Shown here: one piece after another, positions 60,164-64,000 of the stretch
Position numbering within the stretch: position 1 is the stretch's first letter
Layout of the letters: every line of letters begins with the position of its first letter
Assembly: GCF_900116135.1 (NCBI RefSeq)
Contig: NZ_FOZX01000009.1
Location: 233,931-297,930 of the forward strand
Reading direction: 5' to 3'
DNA length: 64,000 bases
DNA from: Saccharopolyspora flava
GTDB taxonomy: Bacteria > Actinomycetota > Actinomycetes > Mycobacteriales > Pseudonocardiaceae
The notes under the pieces: model-generated
The model's input: the letters and a program-made list of their open reading frames with translations, nothing else
Databases searched by the model: none
Told to the model about the DNA's origin: nothing
Made by a program: the position numbers and the translations under genes

Positions 60164-60619
60164 ATGCCTGAGTTCGAGTTCACCGTCAACGGCGACAAGG
60201 TCGCGGTCGATGCCCCGTCCGAGGCGCCGCTGCTGTGGGTGCTGCGGGAGCAGCTGGGGATCACCGGCCCCAAGTACGGCTGCGGCATCGGCGTCTGCCG
60301 GGCCTGCACCTCGCTGATGAACGACGAGGAGATCCAGCCCTGCACGGTGTCCGTGGCGGAGGCCGCGGGCACGAGCATCACCACGATCGAAGGCCTCGCC
60401 GACGGCGACGAGCTGCACCCGGTCCAGCAGGCCTGGATCGACCAGGACGTCGCGCAGTGCGGCTACTGCCAGCCCGGCCAGATCATGGCCGCCGTCGCCC
60501 TGCTCAACGACACCGCCGACCCCTCCGACGAGGACATCGACGCGATCGAGAACGTCTGCCGCTGCGGCACCTACTCCCGCATCCGCGCCGCGATCAAGGA
60601 CGCCGCCCAGAACATGTGA
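60164..60619 (+). CDS. 2Fe-2S small subunit of a xanthine-oxidase-family molybdoenzyme (IorA-like)
   Basis: 151 residues. The N-terminal plant-type ferredoxin domain has cysteines C40, C45, C48 and C60; the C-terminal helical 2Fe-2S domain has C99, C102, C132 and C134 (CGYCQPGQIM and VCRCGTYSRI). It is the single-subunit form seen in isoquinoline 1-oxidoreductase and related aldehyde oxidases. The large molybdopterin subunit that normally follows is missing; a damaged acyl-CoA ligase comes next instead. Confidence 0.87.
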   Translation: MPEFEFTVNGDKVAVDAPSEAPLLWVLREQLGITGPKYGCGIGVCRACTSLMNDEEIQPCTVSVAEAAGTSITTIEGLADGDELHPVQQAWIDQDVAQCGYCQPGQIMAAVALLNDTADPSDEDIDAIENVCRCGTYSRIRAAIKDAAQNM

Positions 60620-60701
60620 CCCACCGCGACCCCTCGCCCGGACCGCGTCGGGTGGTTATGCTCCGCGCGCCCCACGTCGGGCGTGAGAGGGAGGCTTCGC
60701 C

Positions 60702-61355
60702 TTGTCCGGGATCGCTTTTCGGGAACTGAGTCCGGTGTCCTTCCTGGAGCGCGCGGCAGCGGTGTTCGCCGACCGCCCCGCGGTCGTCGACGGCACCCGC
60801 CGCGACACCTACGCGCAGCTCTGGGACCGCGCGCAGCGACTGGCCGGGCTGCTCGCGGCACGCGGGATCCGCCCCGGCGACCGGGTCGCGGTGCTCTCGC
60901 CCAACACCCACCTGCTGCTGGAGGCGCACTACGGCGTCCCGCTGGCCGGTGCGGTGCTGGTCGCCCTCAACACCCGCCTCGCACCGTCCGAGATCGCCTA
61001 CATCCTGGACCACAGCGGCGCGAGCCTCGTCCTGGTCGACGCCGAACACCGCGACGCGCTGGGCGAACCGCCGATCCCGGTGATCGACTCCGGCGACTAC
61101 GACGCGCTCGTCGACGCTGCCGAACCGCACCGCGTCGAGGTCACCGACGAGCGGTCGCTGCTGTCGATCAACTACACCAGCGGCACCACTGGCCGCCCCA
61201 AGGGCGTGATGTACCACCACCGCGGCGCCTACCTGCAAGCCCTCGCGATGGCCTACCACGCCAAGCTCGACACCTCGTCCCACTACCTGTGGACCCTCCC
61301 CATGTTCCACACCAAGCAATACTGCCGCGAACTACCAAGCCCGGTTACGGCGTAA
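60702..61355 (+). pseudogene. Truncated acyl-CoA synthetase (FadD-like), N-terminal part
   Basis: The frame from TTG 60702 (ribosome site GGGAGG) encodes a normal acyl-CoA ligase start with YTSGTTGRPKG at residues 158-168 and YLWTLPMFH near 196-203. After that, where intact relatives continue for over 300 residues, homology ends at about 61311 and 14 unrelated residues lead to a stop. The adenylation domain is incomplete, so the product cannot be active. The break looks like a deletion or insertion junction. Confidence 0.82.
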
Positions 61356-61495
61356 GGGGTAGATGTAGCTGCGTGACCTGCGAAGAGGTGTTCGCAGTGG
61401 CCCTGTCTGGTGCCGCTAGGCCCGACGGGCTGTGCGGGCTTGCCCAGAATTCGCTTGACACTGTCAACTGAAGTCTCGGCACCCGCGGCTGTGGG
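61311..61495. other. Junction DNA between two broken acyl-CoA ligase genes
   Basis: About 185 bp with no similarity to either ligase, lower GC, and no gene. It may be the remnant of a mobile element that truncated the 60702 gene; no clear terminal repeat or target duplication was found. Confidence 0.45.
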
Positions 61496-63154
61496 CTAGG
61501 TTCTGTGAGGTTTGCGGAGTTCGGCGCGTCGGATTTTGCCGGTTTGGGTCTTGGGTAGCTCGTCGATGATGTGGATCTGGCGGGGGCGTTTGTAGGCCGC
61601 TAGGCGTTCCTGCGTGAAGGCGATCAGTTCTGGCTCCGTGGCGTGTGTGCCTGCCTTCAGCGAGACGTGGGCGACAACTGTTTCGCCCCGGTAGTCGTCG
61701 GGTTGTCCCACCACGGCGGCTTCGTGCACCGATGGGTGTTCGTACAGCGCGTCCTCGACCTCGCGTGGCCAGACCTTGTAGCCGGAGACGTTGATTTGGT
61801 CTTTGAGCCGGTCGACGAGGTAGATCCAGCCTTGCTCGTCGATGATGGCGACGTCGCCGGTGCGCAGTCGGCCTTCGGGCATTGTCTGCTCGGTGGCCTC
61901 GGGCTTTTGCCAGTATCCGGGCACGACCTGTGGGCCGCTGAGCTCGAGTTCGCCTTGCTGGCCGTGGGGTAGGGGTGTGCCGTCGGTGTCCACGATGCGA
62001 GCGGTGAGGTTCGGCATCGGCATGCCGATGGACAGCGTCCCGCTCGGTTGGCGGACCGGCGCCTTGCGTCCTGGAGGTACCGCGATGACCGCGGAGCTGG
62101 TCTCGGTCATTCCGTACCCGTTGTGGATGTAGACACCGAACCGGTTCTGGAATCGCTCGACGGTCGCCGGAGGGATCGGGGCCCCTCCGGAATAGAGGGT
62201 CTTCGCGGCCGCGAAATGCTCCGGACCGGCCTGTGGCAGTTCGTAGATCGCGTTGTAGGCGGTGATGGAGCCGATCGTGAACGTGACGCCGTGTTCGCTG
62301 AACGCATCGAGGGCGACTTCGGGGTGGAACCTGTTGGCGAACACGAGGGTGGTGCTCGTGATCAGCGAGAGGGTTGCGTTGACCACCGCGCCGGTGATGT
62401 GGAACAGCGGGGCGATGGCGAACACGACGTCCCTGTCGCTCAACTCGATCCACCTGCCGTAGGCCGCGACCGTGTGGAGGACGTTGCCATGTGTGTTCAT
62501 GGCACCCTTCGGCGGCCCGGTCGTGCCCGAGGTGTAGGTAAGGAACGCGACATCGTCATGGATGAGGGGCACCGGTGTGGGGCGGGCGCCCTCGTATTCC
62601 CTGATTAGGTCGACGAGATCGCCGTCGGGCGCTGGCGTGGAGCGCTCTGTCGTGGCGAAAACTCGCGGGTCATTGCGTGACTGGTAGTCCAGTGCCGAGG
62701 TGCTGATGAGCCACTGGACGGTGCTCCCGTGCAGGGTGTCGAGGGTTTCTTCGACATCGGTGTCGGTGCACACGATCCCGATCGCTTCGGCGTCGTCGAT
62801 GAGTCGGCGCAGTTCGCGGTTCCGGTACATCGGGTTGAGTCCCAGCGCCGTGGCACCGAGTTTCCACAGGGCCAGCAGCACGAGTGCGTACTGGGGGATG
62901 TTTTGCAGGTACACGCCCACGCGGTCGCCGCGCTTGGTGCCACGCGCTTCGAACGCGGCCGCTAGGGCGTCCGAAGCCGCGTCCACCTCTTGAGCCGACA
63001 AGGTGCCGTCGAAGTAGCGCAGCGCCGGGGCGTTCGGAGCTTACTCCACGCGCGCTTTCCACGCGTCCGCGAGTGAGGCGTGGACGTTTCTCGTCTCTGC
63101 TTCGGTACCGGGAGGCAACACAGCTGCGCACGGTAACTCCTCGGACACAGCCAT
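61496..63154 (-). pseudogene. Long-chain acyl-CoA synthetase interrupted by one in-frame TAA
   Basis: From ATG 63154 (AAGGA upstream) the frame gives 37 residues ending AWKARVE, then TAA (63043-63041), and continues in the same phase with APNAPALRYFDG and a complete ligase: YTSGTTGPPKG, the NGYGMTETS motif, TGDVAIIDEQGW and the final KTQTGKIRR lysine. Relatives usually have Gln at the stop, so one CAA-to-TAA change is likely. Internal starts (TTG 63001) could still give a shortened protein of about 501 residues. Codon use is less GC-biased than in the rest of the window. Confidence 0.8.
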
Positions 63155-63397
63155 GTCTTGTCCTTCCGGCCTCAAAGCAGACGGCGCCCAGCTGTCGAGG
63201 CGCCTGCGCGGCGTGCAGGCTTGATTGTGCCAACGATGTTGCTGCTTGGAGCTGTCAGTCGTCCACTCGCCGGCCCCGACGATCCGCGAAATCCCTCTTG
63301 CGCACTGCGATGAATTTAGTTCTGGCGGTATTACGATTTACCTTAATGATTCCGGACGCGCTGCGATTCAAACCGCGCTGACGCAGTGGGGTGAGAA

Positions 63398-63610
63398 ATG
63401 CTTGATCGGGCCTTCGATGAGCAGGTGAATGCTTGTGAATTGAGTCCGGGTGACCTGGCTTCTGCACAGCGTTTGGCGGATGCTGCGCCGCCAGTTAGTG
63501 ATGATACTGCGGCGATCTTGATCGGCCTCTTGGGAACGGGTCGAGATCAGTACGAGGCGCGCGGAAGTTGCGATTACCGGGGTTCTCCACGGCTTGAGCA
63601 CGATTCTTGA
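63398..63610 (+). CDS. Small hypothetical protein (70 aa), doubtful
   Basis: 70 residues, acidic, with CELSPGDLASAQRLADAA and VSDDTAAILIGLLG. ATG 63398 has GGGGTGAGA 3 nt upstream, a good ribosome site, but codon use is AT-richer than the window and the C-terminus looks random. It could be a helper of a lost mobile element. Family not recognised. Confidence 0.35.
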   Translation: MLDRAFDEQVNACELSPGDLASAQRLADAAPPVSDDTAAILIGLLGTGRDQYEARGSCDYRGSPRLEHDS

Positions 63611-63661
63611 GGGGGCGCTGGTTCACGCACCTTTCGGTGATGGTGTAGACGGATCTTCTAA

Positions 63662-63770
63662 GAGCCTGTTCCTGAACTTGATCTTGGGTGGTGGGTGGGT
63701 GCGGGCATGAGAAGGGACTCCTGGTAGATCGGTTGATGCCTAGTCATCCGCTCTACCGAGGAGTCCCGAG
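63662..63770 (+). mobile_element. Probable left end of an IS5-type insertion sequence
   Basis: GAGCCTGTTCCTGAACTTGAT at about 63662-63682 resembles the terminal repeats of IS5-group elements and marks the change from host-like to transposase DNA. The right end is outside the window, so the repeat cannot be matched. Confidence 0.4.
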
Positions 63771-64000
63771 GTGTCATCGTGCCCGAATGCGTCGCTGGTT
63801 CACGCGCGGGGTGGGCAATGCTGCCTGCTGGCCACCTCGCATCGCCCTTCACGCAGGTCACGTCGCTATCCCTCGGACATGAGCGAGGCGCAGTGGGCGG
63901 TCATTGAGCCGCTGCTACCGACGCCAGGATGGCTGGCCGGTCGAGGCGGACGTCGAACCAAACACTGCCGCCGCGAGATCGTTGACGCGATCCTGTACGT
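63771..64000 (+). CDS. IS5-family transposase, N-terminal part (runs off the window)
   Basis: GTG 63771 follows GAGGAG by 7 nt. After a 35-residue lead the frame reads RYPSDMSEAQWAVIEPLLP, then GWLAGRGGRRTKHC and RREIVDAILYV, the conserved N-terminal domain of IS5-type (DDE) transposases of actinomycetes. The catalytic region lies beyond position 64000, so intactness cannot be judged. Confidence 0.8.
   Translation, partial: MSSCPNASLVHARGGQCCLLATSHRPSRRSRRYPSDMSEAQWAVIEPLLPTPGWLAGRGGRRTKHCRREIVDAILY

Larger units (their letters stand above)
63155..63770. other. Gene-poor, lower-GC stretch before the insertion sequence
   Basis: About 600 bp without recognisable homology. Apart from the doubtful frame at 63398 it holds short frames (for example 63225-63428) of mixed phase, as if a small gene had been broken. 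The left end of the insertion sequence probably lies near 63662. Confidence 0.45.

Overview
The window is about 64 kb of very GC-rich DNA with strong GC bias at third codon positions and frequent GTG starts. It carries a WhiB protein, two four-gene conservon operons, an RsbW/STAS/SpoIIE set and F420/luciferase-type oxidoreductases. Together these point to a filamentous actinobacterium, probably of the Pseudonocardiales (Saccharopolyspora-like); the genus is an inference. It reads as accessory, metabolism-rich chromosome. No rRNA, tRNA, CRISPR array, origin or PKS/NRPS gene was found.

Left part (1-9.2 kb): a TetR/SDR divergent pair; a MarR-MFS-isochorismatase-fold operon with overlapping start and stop codons; and an organosulfur module. 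The module is a Cys-containing leader peptide, an SfnB-type oxidoreductase, a RibB-like protein, the dimethylsulfone monooxygenase SfnG, a DszC-like flavoprotein and a luciferase-like monooxygenase. The leader peptide motif occurs twice, the second time as the in-frame C-terminus of the RibB-like protein, and both copies are followed by the same anti-Shine-Dalgarno-like sequence. This is the most unusual regulatory arrangement in the window.

9.3-24.5 kb: an opine-dehydrogenase-like gene; a mymA-like operon (Baeyer-Villiger monooxygenase, hydrolase, SDR) with a divergent PucR-type regulator; a secreted GH27 alpha-galactosidase; a zinc alcohol dehydrogenase; an F420-type oxidoreductase; WhiB and partner-switching regulators; and a secreted GH92 alpha-mannosidase with a double palindromic operator.

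25-43.5 kb: two complete conservons (sensor kinase-roadblock-DUF742-GTPase). Each lies beside an indole-prenyltransferase-type gene. The first neighbours a flavin monooxygenase divergent from a prenyltransferase. The second converges on a prenyltransferase-tryptophanase operon. Together these genes predict tryptophan to indole, then prenylated and oxidised indole. Between them lie a 2,2-dialkylglycine decarboxylase-like enzyme, a LapA-type membrane protein and a uronate dehydrogenase/symporter/unknown-protein sugar-acid module.

44-60.6 kb: a membrane protein with a Pro/Gly/Gln-rich tail; a sulfonate pair (SsuD and its binding protein); a shikimate/dehydroshikimate catabolic group (transporter, TetR, AroE-type dehydrogenase, QsuB-type dehydratase) with matching TetR-type operators; a Tat-exported GH3 glucosidase; a Clp ATPase with a HAIR-like operator; and an orphan 2Fe-2S (IorA-type) subunit with an XdhC-like protein.

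60.7-64 kb: a decaying, lower-GC end. It holds a truncated acyl-CoA ligase, a second acyl-CoA ligase broken by one in-frame TAA, a gene-poor stretch and the beginning of an IS5-type transposase. Three copies of a 60-90 bp palindromic repeat are scattered over the window.
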